From positions 5,208,001-5,272,000 of the forward strand of contig NZ_CP119757.1 of the NCBI RefSeq assembly GCF_029320955.1: a stretch of 64,000 bases of DNA, given 5' to 3'. Shown piece after piece: positions 34,349 to 43,986 of this stretch (within the stretch, counting starts at the first letter, position 1; the number at the start of each line of letters is the position of its first letter). A program made the translations under genes and the position numbers. The stretch comes from Flavobacterium sp. YJ01 (GTDB taxonomy: Bacteria > Bacteroidota > Bacteroidia > Flavobacteriales > Flavobacteriaceae). A model generated the notes under the pieces. It was not told the origin of the DNA. It worked only from the letters and a program-made list of their open reading frames with translations, and searched no databases.

Positions 34349-35869
34349 CTATTGGTAAATGTTCATTTTTTCATCATATATGGGGCTTTCTATATCCAGA
34401 AATTTCAGCACACTGTGAAAAACATGGTACTGGGACACCGTCTTATTGGCCTTGAGTTTTTTCGAGCCGGGCGATACCCAGACAATAAAGGGTATCTCAA
34501 ACTGCTCCCGCGGGGCAATGCCCATCGGCAGGCCGTGCATGTAGAGATTATTTTCACCTAGGGACTCGCCGTGATCCGAAACAAAAATCATCGTGCTGTC
34601 AAATTCCCTGAGCTCTTTCAAGTCTGCGATTACGCGGCTTAAAAGGTAGTCGGTATAGACAATGGTATTGTCGTAAGAATTCATGAGTTCCTGCGTTGAG
34701 CAGTCTGCAAGCTCAACGCTTCTGCAGACCGGGCTGAACTTCTCGAAGCCTGCAGGATACTTAGTGCTGTAGCTGGGCCCGTGGCTGGTGCTGGTGTGCA
34801 GCACCAGAAGTATTTTATCTTTTGTGCTTGCCAGTATTTGCTCTTTGAAAAGGGCCAGCAGAATCTCGTCGTAGCCGCAATTTCCGCCTTTGCAGGCCTT
34901 TGAGAGGTATTTCCTGTCCTGGTAATTTTTGATATGAAGCGGGGGCTCCCCCCAATTGGAGGTCCTCCAGATGACCTCCACATTATTGCGGAAAAGGTAG
35001 TTGGGCAGTATTTCATAAAGCTCATCGGTCTTTTTATAATCCAGGATTGCCTTGACACCTGCCGTGGTATAGGTCGCGGCAGACACTGCGCTTAAGGGGT
35101 GCACATTTTCTGTGGCTCCAAGCAGCGGATTTGTATTTTTACCATAGCCGTAGAGCGAGAAATTGGCCTTTCTTGCGGATTCCCCAATGACCAGCACCAC
35201 AATTGATTTTTTTTTGTCCCTGATGTGGGCATCGGGAAGCAGGATTTCCTTCTGGTTTTTCTTATACTGGTGCGCGTAAAACAGCGAGGTGTTGACCGCA
35301 TAGGACCATGGCATTGCCAGCCCTCCCAATTTTTTGGAATTCTTGTCGATCCAGAGCCAGCTGGAGGAATTGACAAAAACCAGCGCCAGGGCAATAAGCA
35401 GACTGCCGCCGCAGAGCAGCGCAAACCTTTTAAGGGGCTCTTTTACGGCCTTAATCCTGAAGAGCGCCACGGCGGGAACTATGCCGAGCACAAGCACATA
35501 AAGAACCATTCTGAGCGAGAAATAGGCGCTTGATTCCGCATAATTGGTGTTTAGGATATTCCCAATCATGCTTTCGTCTATGATCACGCTATAGGCATTG
35601 ATGAAATAGAGCGCCGCGGCACTGACCGCAAAAAAAAGCGAAATGAGGATTCTGCCGAAAATTCCGGTAAGGTAGAGCAGCAGATAAAAGACCAGAAAAT
35701 CCAGCACAAGCATCAGCACTATGAGGCTGGCGATGGTCAATATGCCGCTCAATGCCGCGTAATTGAGATTCCCGACCACAAAACAGAAGAAGGGAAAATG
35801 GAAAAATACGCAGTTGGCAAGGCTCAATAGGGCCGCCAGACGGGCTGCAGGGAGTCTACCTTTTAACAT
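34349..35869 (-). CDS. EptA-like phosphoethanolamine transferase
   Basis: 506 residues. Five N-terminal membrane segments (ALLSLANCVFFHFPFFCFVV, LVLDFLVFYLLLYLTGIF and others) precede a periplasmic sulfatase-fold domain. Metal and catalytic residues are visible: VVLVIGESARKANFSLYGYG, nucleophile Thr in AVSAATYTTAGVKAI, and MIFVSDHGESLGENNLYMHG. The family transfers phosphoethanolamine from phosphatidylethanolamine to lipid A, which lowers the surface charge and raises resistance to cationic peptides. It overlaps the PAP2 gene by 14 nt, so the two act together: remove a phosphate, then add phosphoethanolamine. Confidence 0.9.
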   Translation of the reverse strand: MLKGRLPAARLAALLSLANCVFFHFPFFCFVVGNLNYAALSGILTIASLIVLMLVLDFLVFYLLLYLTGIFGRILISLFFAVSAAALYFINAYSVIIDESMIGNILNTNYAESSAYFSLRMVLYVLVLGIVPAVALFRIKAVKEPLKRFALLCGGSLLIALALVFVNSSSWLWIDKNSKKLGGLAMPWSYAVNTSLFYAHQYKKNQKEILLPDAHIRDKKKSIVVLVIGESARKANFSLYGYGKNTNPLLGATENVHPLSAVSAATYTTAGVKAILDYKKTDELYEILPNYLFRNNVEVIWRTSNWGEPPLHIKNYQDRKYLSKACKGGNCGYDEILLALFKEQILASTKDKILLVLHTSTSHGPSYSTKYPAGFEKFSPVCRSVELADCSTQELMNSYDNTIVYTDYLLSRVIADLKELREFDSTMIFVSDHGESLGENNLYMHGLPMGIAPREQFEIPFIVWVSPGSKKLKANKTVSQYHVFHSVLKFLDIESPIYDEKMNIYQ

Positions 35870-36755
35870 ATGCGGCGGTAATTTTATAAAGTGATATGGT
35901 CAGCACGAATAAAGATAAGTAAAATATGAACAGGTTCTCGCGCATGATTTTGACCAATAGCGCTATCCAGCATCCTGTGAAGGCGATGATGAAGAAGGGA
36001 TAATATTTTCTGATTCCTATCCATTTCCAGATTCGGTACCTCGTTGAGATAAAAATACCGGCAAGGGCGCAGATGTAGCCTACGATGCCCCCGACAATAA
36101 CATCAATAGGGTAATGCGCTCCCAGGGCAACCCTTGTGAGGATCAGCCCCAGACCGGCAGCCACAATAAGCACGCACCATACGATCCTGTTTCTCAATCT
36201 GGCAGGCATAAAGGCAAACATAAGGATGGAAAGGGCGGTAAAAATGGTGATCGAATGCCCTGACGGCAGGCTATTGTATCCTGACAGAGTCCTTCCGATT
36301 ATGGTAAAGCTGCCGTTATCAAAGAAAGCTGCCGGCCTTGGCACATGAAAGAGCTTTTTCAGCCCGCTGGAAAACAGGCAGGAAACCAGAAGGGCAGAAG
36401 CAAGGCACTCCCATATTTTTGGGGCGTGAAGCACAAAAATGCTCAGAAGGGACGCCACTACCAGCGTATTTCCGGTTTCGGTGAGATTGTACTGCAATTC
36501 GGGATACTGGGACAGGACAGAGTTCAGCATAAAGAAATGCTCCCGCTGGACCAGGATATAGGATTCCGCGTGCAGCGCATCGAGCATGAACAGGAACGCG
36601 GCAATGAGCAGCAGCAGCACTGCAGGAAGCAAAAAAAGCGTAGGCCGCAGCCTTGAGAAGTTGAATGAAACATAAAGATCCAAAAAGGGATTGACCTTTT
36701 CGGACTTGATTTTTTTGATGCTCCCATCGGCATCTTCAAGGAATAACTGGCGCAT
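35856..36755 (-). CDS. PAP2-family phosphatase, lipid A phosphatase-like
   Basis: 299 residues with six or seven membrane segments. The three PAP2 active-site motifs are present: KKLFHVPRP (KxxxxxxRP), NSLPSGHS (PSGH) and TRVALGAHYPIDV (SRxxxxxHxxxD type, with Thr for Ser). A long N-terminus before the first segment (DADGSIKKIKSEKVNPFLD) is unusual. The active site faces the periplasm. Cotranscription with an EptA-like gene suggests it acts as an LpxE/LpxF-like lipid A phosphatase, though isoprenyl-pyrophosphate or PG phosphate could also be the substrate. A 38-bp box lies 72 nt upstream. Confidence 0.88.
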   Translation of the reverse strand: MRQLFLEDADGSIKKIKSEKVNPFLDLYVSFNFSRLRPTLFLLPAVLLLLIAAFLFMLDALHAESYILVQREHFFMLNSVLSQYPELQYNLTETGNTLVVASLLSIFVLHAPKIWECLASALLVSCLFSSGLKKLFHVPRPAAFFDNGSFTIIGRTLSGYNSLPSGHSITIFTALSILMFAFMPARLRNRIVWCVLIVAAGLGLILTRVALGAHYPIDVIVGGIVGYICALAGIFISTRYRIWKWIGIRKYYPFFIIAFTGCWIALLVKIMRENLFIFYLSLFVLTISLYKITAAYVKR

Positions 36756-36827
36756 TTTATAAAACTTTGGCAGACATTGCTTTACACTGGCTTAACACAG
36801 GAAAAACATTACGCTGATTTTTTCCGA

Positions 36828-36865
36828 AAGTTTACAATCCAATCTTGTAATCATCCTGAATTTTT
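36828..36865 (-). promoter_or_regulatory. 38-bp shared box upstream of the PAP2/EptA operon
   Basis: Plus-strand sequence begins AAGTTTACAATCCAAT and ends CTGAATTTTT. It differs from the copy before the LtaS-like gene at 4 of 38 positions. All three copies have the same orientation relative to their genes. Confidence 0.65.
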
Positions 36866-37041
36866 AAAACAGGACTGCGCTTTTATGCCTTGAATTGGTT
36901 TTAAATAGCTGTAGATTAGGTGTTTGCGTTTTTTTATTTTTATAAAAAAAACGGAATCAGAGTTGGCCTGCCTGCAATCCGCTCTTGGGATGCGCCTCTT
37001 CAAATTGCCTTGCGATGCTTTGAATTTTTAACAGTGAATTC

Positions 37042-37073
37042 TTGGAGGCAAGAAATCTAAATAGGTATATTTG
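37042..37073 (+). promoter_or_regulatory. Predicted Bacteroidota sigma-A promoter
   Basis: TTG at 37042-37044 and TATATTTG at 37066-37073 with a 21-nt spacer, a full match to TTG-N17-23-TAnnTTTG. It lies 36 nt upstream of the small gene at 37110 and may also serve the Avs1-like genes after it. Confidence 0.65.
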
Positions 37074-37109
37074 GATTAAGAAACCACCCAAACAAACAGA
37101 TCTTTCAAA

Positions 37110-37355
37110 ATGGAAAAAGCGATACAACTAAAAGTGAGAAAAGATTTGGATGCACAACAGCAGCACATCATACTCAAGCTAAAAGGCAGCCTTATATCAA
37201 AAGGATTTACGGAAATCATCCATATACTGGATCAGGATGAGGAGTTTCATATCAATACCTTTGAAACGCCATTAGAAAAACAAAGCGAAGTTAAGCAGTA
37301 TATCGCCGCTTTCATAAATCAGGAAAACATCATGGATACTGTAACCATTAAATAG
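37110..37355 (+). CDS. Small conserved-looking hypothetical protein
   Basis: 81 residues (KAIQLKVRKDLDAQQQHIIL, then KLKGSLISKGFTEIIHILDQ), with alternating helix and strand and many charged residues. The pattern is somewhat like a ferredoxin-like or HMA-sized domain, but it has no CxxC. It has a good promoter directly upstream and lies 126 nt before the MBL gene. It may be independent of the Avs1-like genes or be a small accessory of them. Confidence 0.6.
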   Translation: MEKAIQLKVRKDLDAQQQHIILKLKGSLISKGFTEIIHILDQDEEFHINTFETPLEKQSEVKQYIAAFINQENIMDTVTIK

Positions 37356-37481
37356 GTTCAATTTTCAAATAAAAGTGGCTGCGGTACTGTAAGCATAAGC
37401 ACTTTTTAGGTTTAAGGTTGCAAATGCTGCAAATAATTGTAATTTTATAAAAAATCTTACTAAAAACTTGTGCAGACTTTG

Positions 37482-38528
37482 ATGAACATTGATTTTCTGG
37501 ATGCGGGCTGTGCGGATGCCATCCATATTAATTTTAAAGGCAATGATGATAAAACGCACAACATCATAATTGACGGAGGCAGCGAGAAGGGCCGTCTTTA
37601 TGAGGCCGGGCTCAGAAAGAGGATAGATGAAATAGTCAACATCAGAAAAGAAATAATTGATATTTGGATCATTACCCATATTGATGATGACCATATAGGC
37701 GGAATTCTCCGTCTGCTTAAGGATACTGACCTTCTGAAAGCCGTTGATCTCAGCAGAACCACTTTCTGGTTCAATTACTCAATCTGGGACTATGACACCG
37801 GCATCCGGACCAATAACCTAAAAAATGTTAAGCAGGGCATTACCCTTAGGGAGTACCTTGCAGCCCATTCTCATGTAAAACAGAGCATTACTGACAGCCA
37901 CCCCCCGATTGATTTATGGGGAGCCAAATTGAGTATTCTATCACCCGATAACGCAAAGTACAATTCGCTTCTCAAGCTGTGGAAAAATGAGGAGGTGAAA
38001 ATGAGGGAAAAGGAGCCTTCATCTTTAAAAAGCATTAGAAGCAATGACTACGGCAGGAGGATTGAAGATTTCGATACTTCTAGAGAAGTAAAGGATGTTT
38101 CGGTGGAAAACGGTTCAAGCATCAGCTTTATACTGCAGTTTAGCGGGGAATCATTCCTGTTTACTGCCGACAGCCACCCTGATGTTCTTGCCGCAGCTAT
38201 TAAGAGAAAATTCGGGGAGCAAAAGATTAAGCTTAAGTATATGCAGATTCCCCATCACGGAAGCAGGTATAATATAAGCAACGCTCTTCTTGAGCTGGTT
38301 GATTGTGAAAATTACATTATTTCAGCAGATGGATACAACCGCTCAAATCTACCCAACAAGGAAACTTTAGTGAAAGTGCTTCGCGCCAATCCCGATAAAC
38401 ATATCAATTTTTATATAACCCAGGAAAATGAACTGACCCGGAACATTTTTAAAGCAGATCCAGAATTTAATATAAATCTAATATTTCCCACCCAGGGAAA
38501 CAACCACCTACACTTTGAAATAGGATGA
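37482..38528 (+). CDS. MBL-fold hydrolase, Avs1A-like
   Basis: About 348 residues from the ATG at 37482; an in-frame GTG at 37470 would add four. Metallo-beta-lactamase motifs are visible: FLDAGCADAIHINF at the start (a ComEC/competence-type beginning), IITHIDDDHIGG (THxDxDHxGG) with H, D, D, H, then LFTADSHPDVL and QIPHHGSRYN. No membrane part. The gene overlaps the next one by 4 nt (ATGA), a sign of tight coupling. In Avs1 (AVAST type 1) antiphage systems an MBL-fold protein is encoded with a trypsin-like protein and a STAND NTPase. That is the same domain set as here. Confidence 0.85.
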   Translation: MNIDFLDAGCADAIHINFKGNDDKTHNIIIDGGSEKGRLYEAGLRKRIDEIVNIRKEIIDIWIITHIDDDHIGGILRLLKDTDLLKAVDLSRTTFWFNYSIWDYDTGIRTNNLKNVKQGITLREYLAAHSHVKQSITDSHPPIDLWGAKLSILSPDNAKYNSLLKLWKNEEVKMREKEPSSLKSIRSNDYGRRIEDFDTSREVKDVSVENGSSISFILQFSGESFLFTADSHPDVLAAAIKRKFGEQKIKLKYMQIPHHGSRYNISNALLELVDCENYIISADGYNRSNLPNKETLVKVLRANPDKHINFYITQENELTRNIFKADPEFNINLIFPTQGNNHLHFEIG

Positions 38529-41500
38529 CAGCAGAGAAAGATTTTATAGTCCGCATAGAAAATCCCTATGGATTCAGCAGCGGATTGGTTTATTCGCCAA
38601 ACAGCCAATCAGAACTGGTCTATGTGTTTACTGCCAGACATGCCCTGGTTGGAGACGAGGGGATTCCATGCGAATCTACTGAGGTAACCGTCGGATTTCT
38701 TATTGATAATGAATGGTCTACCTATAGACTGCAGAAAGGAGATATAATATTAATTGGAGAAAATAATGCAACTGAAGATATAGCCATACTGGTAATCAAA
38801 AAGCCATCTCTTCCCGTAATGCTTAACTATGATAGATGCCCTGAAATCTGCCAAGTGCCGGCTAAAGGACATGAACTTGAGATAACCGGTTTTCCCAAAG
38901 TGGTTCTTAATGAACTAAAAAGAACACTGCACCATTTGAAGCCGCTTAAAGATCGAGATTACGAAAGGCAGATACAGATTGAAGTATCAGATCCACTGAC
39001 CGGGGAGTACAATGACGACAACCTTGTGGAAGGCTATTCCGGAAGTCCGGTATTTGTTAAGCTCAAAGATAAGTATTTCTGCTGCGGTTTATTTCTTGGC
39101 TATGAGACAAAAAACAAAAGAATATTAGGGATCGATCTTTCTCTGGTAAATAATCTTCTGGCATCAAGATCGCTGCCCCTGCTATCATTACTGCAGATAG
39201 AGACAGACTATACTATTCTGGAAGCAGCTGAAAAGCTTAATGAGAATTCTTTCAGGGTGCTTTCAAGAATAAGAGACAGCGTTGGAAAAGTCAACCTGCC
39301 GAGGACCGAAATTTCAGCCGCTGCTTTGGAAGTCATAAGAAACGGCAAGCTGGCAATATTTACAGGAAAGCCGGGAACCGGAAAATCAGCGCTGGTTAAG
39401 AAGATTTTGGACGGATTAAAAAATGATTTTGAAATATTTGCCTTTCAGGGCGAGCAGCTGGACAAAAAAAGTATCGAAGAGATATTTGCTGATAAGCCCT
39501 TCTGCTTTGGGATTTCCCTTTCAGAGGTTCTTGATTCCCCGCTATTCGTTAAAAAGAAAATTTTCCTTATAGACAGTATCGAAAAAATACTCGAAACGGA
39601 TAATGCTGAGACAATATTGGATTTTTTTGAACTGCTTTTTAAAAGAGAGGATATTACATTAGTGTTTACCTGCAGGAGCTATGCGGCCGAGCATTTAAAA
39701 ATCCGTTTTTTAAGGCAGTTTCCTGCTTTTCCCGATTTTGATGTGCCAGCGCTTGATTCGGCGGAGCTGGAATGTATTGCAGGTAGCTATCCGGTGCTGA
39801 GCACCTTAACAAAAAATAAATCCATTTTGCAAGTTCTCCAGATTCCTTTTAATCTGGATAAGGCAGTGTCTTTACCGCAGAATTCGGTAAATGATGATAT
39901 TGATACTGAAACAGCGTTCAAACAGATCATGTGGGAATATGTGATTGAAGGGCGCGAAAAGGAATCAGATCCGCGAAAAAGACATTTGCGCGGCGAGACA
40001 TTTATGGAAATTGCCCTGAAGAGGGCATCGGCCATGAGCGCATATGCAACTGTTGAGCACGCACGTGCTGACATACTTCACGAGCTGACCGCTGACCATA
40101 TTATTGATCCCGAACCGGTGTACAGAAGAAGCTTCGCGGCAGCTCATGACATCTATGAGGACTGGGCACTGACAAGGCATATTGACAGCAATTATCTGCA
40201 ATACATTGCCCAAGAGGACAATTACGGCGTTTTTTATGATGCAATAGGAACCGCTCCAGCAGTCCGACGAGCCTTCAGAATATGGATATCAGAAAAAATA
40301 CAGGCAGCGGACGGATCTGCCGGCCGGCTTGTAAAATCAACCCTTAACGATGCGGCAATCCAAAACTACTGGAAGGATGAAATTTTAGTCGCCGTTATGC
40401 AGTCGCACGACAGCGGTGATTTTTTGCGTGAGAACAAGGATTTTCTATTTTTGGATGGGTTTAAATATTTCAGAAGGATAATTTTTTTAGTTCGGGTTGC
40501 CTGCCAGAAGCCGGATTTTTCCCTCCTAAATGCGTTTGATGTGGACAAAAGGACTCAGGTATATCACAATATAAATCTGGTTCCCTATGGTGAAGTATGG
40601 GGCAATCTCATTGAATTTATTTTCTTAAACCTGAATCTGCTGCAGTCCCAGATGAAGTTGATACTTTCAATGCTGCTGCAGTGGGAGAAAGGCTTGAAAA
40701 AAAACGGACCGTTTCCTGCCGAGTCAGAGCATGCGGCTAAAATTTTAATATGGTTTTACAGTAATTTTACATCAGGCGGCTCACCTGAGCAGGGAAGTGC
40801 TAAAACCGAGAATCTTGAAAATGGAATATTAATGCTTTTCCGTCTGTCCGATTTTGTCAAAGATGATTTGAAATCATTAATAGAGGATGCATTTAGTAAT
40901 AAAAACAGGGACGATGATTTTGAAATCGGCAATCTCTATGATAAAATTTTAGAATATGTCCTTGACGGGTACGAAGGTCAGAAAATATGCAAAAATTACC
41001 CTGAACTTGTCATTCAAATTGCAGAAAGCAAATGGTTTTATTATCCGCCGACTCCTGAGCAGATTGCGGAAATGAAGAGGCAGTCCATTCTGGGGCCCTA
41101 TCACCGATCGATGATGCACAGTGAACAGGATTTCGGGTTCAGAAGGAGCACAGAAAGACATTATTCCCCTGGGAGCCCTTATGAAACGCCTATATTGAAC
41201 CTTCTGCTGTATTCGCCGTTTGCAACTGCAGATTTTTTAGTAAAGCTATTAAATCATGCTGCCGATTCCTATATCAGGTCCGATTTCGGCCGAGACAATG
41301 AATTTCTGCATCCTGCTGACCACCGTTCGCAGATAACCTTTATAATGCCAGACGGAAGAGAGATTAAACAGCATGCCAGCCCTTCATTATGGATGATGTT
41401 CAGGGGAACCTATTTTAATTCGCCTGATGTCCTGAAATCATGCCTAATGGCAGCCGAGTGCTATCTGCTGCAGATCGGCCGAGATATAAAAGAGAACAAG

Positions 41501-43648
41501 CATGACCAGTATACTAAATTTTTGAAGGCTTCCTGGGACTACATTTTTGAGGCTTTTTTAAGCAGATGCAACAGCGTCATGGGGTCGGCGGTGCTTATAA
41601 GTGTCGCTAATGAGCATATGGATCTTGCCGGAAGAAGAATTTTTCCTCTATTGAAAATAAGGGAGATTTACCATTTGGATTTCCACAGATGCCTTAAAGA
41701 ATCAGAAGCCTACAGTCCTCTGAGCTATAAAAAGCACCGCCAGCTGCGTCATCTGCAGCTGCAGAATTTCCAACAACTCAATCATAGAAGCAAGAGCATT
41801 GAAGATTTGGTTATGAACTTGAGTTTTGGAGAGTTTCAAACTGAAATCTTTGAAATCATAGATGATTTTTATCTGGAAAACCCGACAGACCAAAACTGGC
41901 GTTTTGCACTTGCGCGCATCGACCGCAGAAAATTTAGAATAGTAAAAGAAGTTGAAAACGGATATCTATTAGAAACAGAATTGGAAGATGACTTACAAAA
42001 GGTTGTCGAGGATAATAAAATAATGCAGGAAGAGAACCATACCGTTTCTTATGCGGCATACTGGTGCATGCAGAAATTAAAGCATGAAGCCGTTGAAGAG
42101 GATAGTTATGAAAAATGGGCGGAACTCTGTAAAATATCTCTGGATGCCCAAGATAATAAAAACATCTCCAAAATGCATAAGCAGCCTGTGCTGTTGGCAG
42201 CAATGGGAATCAGGGATTTCTATTCATCATTAAGCGCAGCAGAAAAAGAATGGTGTGAAACTAAAGTAAACGAGCTGTTTAAATACGAACTCTTCGAAAA
42301 TAGGCTGGAGCTGGATTTTATGAATTCAAGACACACGGTGTATGAGACAGAAGCTGCCTTTTCTGTAATTCCAATTTTGATGCTCAAGTCGGAGGAGACG
42401 GAAAAAAAGACGTACAAGCAGAATATTCTTTATTACTTAACGCATTTTCATAAAAGATCCGAGCACGATTCCCTGCGGGCTTCAATTAACAGCTGCCTAT
42501 GGAAGCATGATCCCGGTTTTGTATTAAACTGTGTATGCTGTATTGTAGAATATTCAAAATTCTCCCATCTTAAACACAGGCTGGAACATTTAAGCGCATA
42601 TAGATCCTATAAAAAAAATATCTTTTATTTTATAAAAAAGTCATTTTACAGAATAAACTTAAAAATAAATCCTCATTATAAACCCAAAGGCCGCATTGCG
42701 GGACATATTAAATTTAATGAAGCCTTAAAACAATACAGAGCATCTTTTGATGCCATTATGGATAAAGTCACTCAAGAAGCGGCTCCCGCATATATTGCAA
42801 TTCCCGATTATCAGACAAATGCAGGGGACTGGCTGTTTGAAGCCTTGAAACTGGTGCCGGCTGAAACAGAACTCAAGATCCTGCAGGACTATTTCAAAAA
42901 TGTCTTAAATTACATTTTTGAAACCTTTGCAAAAGATTACGATCCATATGACGACACGATTCATCATTCCCTGCAGCAGTTTTTTCAAGAAAAATTTGCC
43001 CTGTTTTTGCTCAGCCAGCGTGAAGATGCTGCAATTGAGTGCTTTAAAGCATTAATTGACTGGGCTTTCGCAGATGGCGCAAAAACCTTATATAGAAATA
43101 AAAGATATGAATTTACCGTTAAGTGCCTAGAAGAAGTGGTAAACCAGTTTTTAAATGATGGATCCAAAGCGTCAAATTTCTGGATTTTATGGAGTTATTT
43201 AAGCCATAAGATTTTGACGGCTCAGGCATTTATTTTTGACAAACCTTTTCTATTCAACCATCGCATATTGTTCTTAACGCATTTAGATTGGAATCCCCTA
43301 GAAAATAAAAAGCATTTTTTTGAAACCATTATACTGAAGGGGGGAGACCTTGAGTCCGCCGGGAGATTAACTGCCGGCATTGGATTTGAGGAATTAATGC
43401 CTGACGCTGTCAGCTGGCTGGCCGAACGCATTAAAAAAGAGTGGCCCGGAAATAAAGACTGGGATTTTTATCTTGAAAAAATTATTATCCAGACCTATTA
43501 TGACGGCCGCAGGAGAAAGGAAATCACGGCATCTGCCAGATTAAGGAATGATTTTATTGCACTGCTGGACAAGCTGATCGATCAGAGCGCTTCTTCTACA
43601 GCTTATATAATCCGTGAAGATTTCATATCTTCAAAAGGCCTGGCGTAA
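38525..43648 (+). CDS. Trypsin-like protease fused to a STAND-like P-loop NTPase, Avs1-like
   Basis: 1707 residues. Residues 1-220 are a trypsin-like serine protease with a complete triad: H39 in FTARHAL, D85 in ATEDIAIL and S172 in GYSGSPVF. A Walker A motif (FTGKPGTGKSALV, G281-S288) and a Walker B-like stretch (KIFLIDSIEKIL) form a P-loop NTPase, followed by a segment typical of STAND arms (AAHDIYEDWALTRHI near 540). About 1100 residues of helical repeat-like sequence make up the C-terminal part, a plausible phage-protein sensor. In characterised Avs1 systems the protease and NTPase are, as I recall, separate genes; here they are fused. Overlap with the MBL gene supports a two-gene defence system. 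Confidence 0.85.
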   Translation: MTAEKDFIVRIENPYGFSSGLVYSPNSQSELVYVFTARHALVGDEGIPCESTEVTVGFLIDNEWSTYRLQKGDIILIGENNATEDIAILVIKKPSLPVMLNYDRCPEICQVPAKGHELEITGFPKVVLNELKRTLHHLKPLKDRDYERQIQIEVSDPLTGEYNDDNLVEGYSGSPVFVKLKDKYFCCGLFLGYETKNKRILGIDLSLVNNLLASRSLPLLSLLQIETDYTILEAAEKLNENSFRVLSRIRDSVGKVNLPRTEISAAALEVIRNGKLAIFTGKPGTGKSALVKKILDGLKNDFEIFAFQGEQLDKKSIEEIFADKPFCFGISLSEVLDSPLFVKKKIFLIDSIEKILETDNAETILDFFELLFKREDITLVFTCRSYAAEHLKIRFLRQFPAFPDFDVPALDSAELECIAGSYPVLSTLTKNKSILQVLQIPFNLDKAVSLPQNSVNDDIDTETAFKQIMWEYVIEGREKESDPRKRHLRGETFMEIALKRASAMSAYATVEHARADILHELTADHIIDPEPVYRRSFAAAHDIYEDWALTRHIDSNYLQYIAQEDNYGVFYDAIGTAPAVRRAFRIWISEKIQAADGSAGRLVKSTLNDAAIQNYWKDEILVAVMQSHDSGDFLRENKDFLFLDGFKYFRRIIFLVRVACQKPDFSLLNAFDVDKRTQVYHNINLVPYGEVWGNLIEFIFLNLNLLQSQMKLILSMLLQWEKGLKKNGPFPAESEHAAKILIWFYSNFTSGGSPEQGSAKTENLENGILMLFRLSDFVKDDLKSLIEDAFSNKNRDDDFEIGNLYDKILEYVLDGYEGQKICKNYPELVIQIAESKWFYYPPTPEQIAEMKRQSILGPYHRSMMHSEQDFGFRRSTERHYSPGSPYETPILNLLLYSPFATADFLVKLLNHAADSYIRSDFGRDNEFLHPADHRSQITFIMPDGREIKQHASPSLWMMFRGTYFNSPDVLKSCLMAAECYLLQIGRDIKENKHDQYTKFLKASWDYIFEAFLSRCNSVMGSAVLISVANEHMDLAGRRIFPLLKIREIYHLDFHRCLKESEAYSPLSYKKHRQLRHLQLQNFQQLNHRSKSIEDLVMNLSFGEFQTEIFEIIDDFYLENPTDQNWRFALARIDRRKFRIVKEVENGYLLETELEDDLQKVVEDNKIMQEENHTVSYAAYWCMQKLKHEAVEEDSYEKWAELCKISLDAQDNKNISKMHKQPVLLAAMGIRDFYSSLSAAEKEWCETKVNELFKYELFENRLELDFMNSRHTVYETEAAFSVIPILMLKSEETEKKTYKQNILYYLTHFHKRSEHDSLRASINSCLWKHDPGFVLNCVCCIVEYSKFSHLKHRLEHLSAYRSYKKNIFYFIKKSFYRINLKINPHYKPKGRIAGHIKFNEALKQYRASFDAIMDKVTQEAAPAYIAIPDYQTNAGDWLFEALKLVPAETELKILQDYFKNVLNYIFETFAKDYDPYDDTIHHSLQQFFQEKFALFLLSQREDAAIECFKALIDWAFADGAKTLYRNKRYEFTVKCLEEVVNQFLNDGSKASNFWILWSYLSHKILTAQAFIFDKPFLFNHRILFLTHLDWNPLENKKHFFETIILKGGDLESAGRLTAGIGFEELMPDAVSWLAERIKKEWPGNKDWDFYLEKIIIQTYYDGRRRKEITASARLRNDFIALLDKLIDQSASSTAYIIREDFISSKGLA

Positions 43649-43703
43649 TAATGGTGTCATGTTTCAGTAACCCAGTAAAAAAAAACAGAAAGATTCACGG
43701 CAT

Positions 43704-43982
43704 TTATGAACCGCACCATTTTGTTTTTAATGACTGTATTTTTGCCTTTAGTGCAGACAGGTCGTTAATCTCATGGAGATAAAACAGTCCAACCACCATA
43801 TAATGGGAATTTAGTTTGAGGTCCTGGTTGAAGGTATCCGTAAAATAAAACTGCGGGTATGCTGAATTATAAATTAAGGCATAGGCGTTATCAGGATTCG
43901 GAGCCGAAATGCATCCATTAAACAGATTTACAATCTCCTGATCAGTAAGCGTAGATAAAAAGTGGCAGATTAGTTCATTCAT
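43704..43982 (-). CDS. Small hypothetical protein
   Basis: Start chosen at the ATG at 43982 (NELICHFLSTLTDQEIVNLF), which is 4 nt after the lipoprotein stop; the longer frame to 44063 overlaps that gene. 92 residues, no signal peptide. It ends with a Lys-rich tail (LKAKIQSLKTKWCGS). No family recognised. Confidence 0.6.
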   Translation of the reverse strand: MNELICHFLSTLTDQEIVNLFNGCISAPNPDNAYALIYNSAYPQFYFTDTFNQDLKLNSHYMVVGLFYLHEINDLSALKAKIQSLKTKWCGS

Positions 43983-43986
43983 GGTA

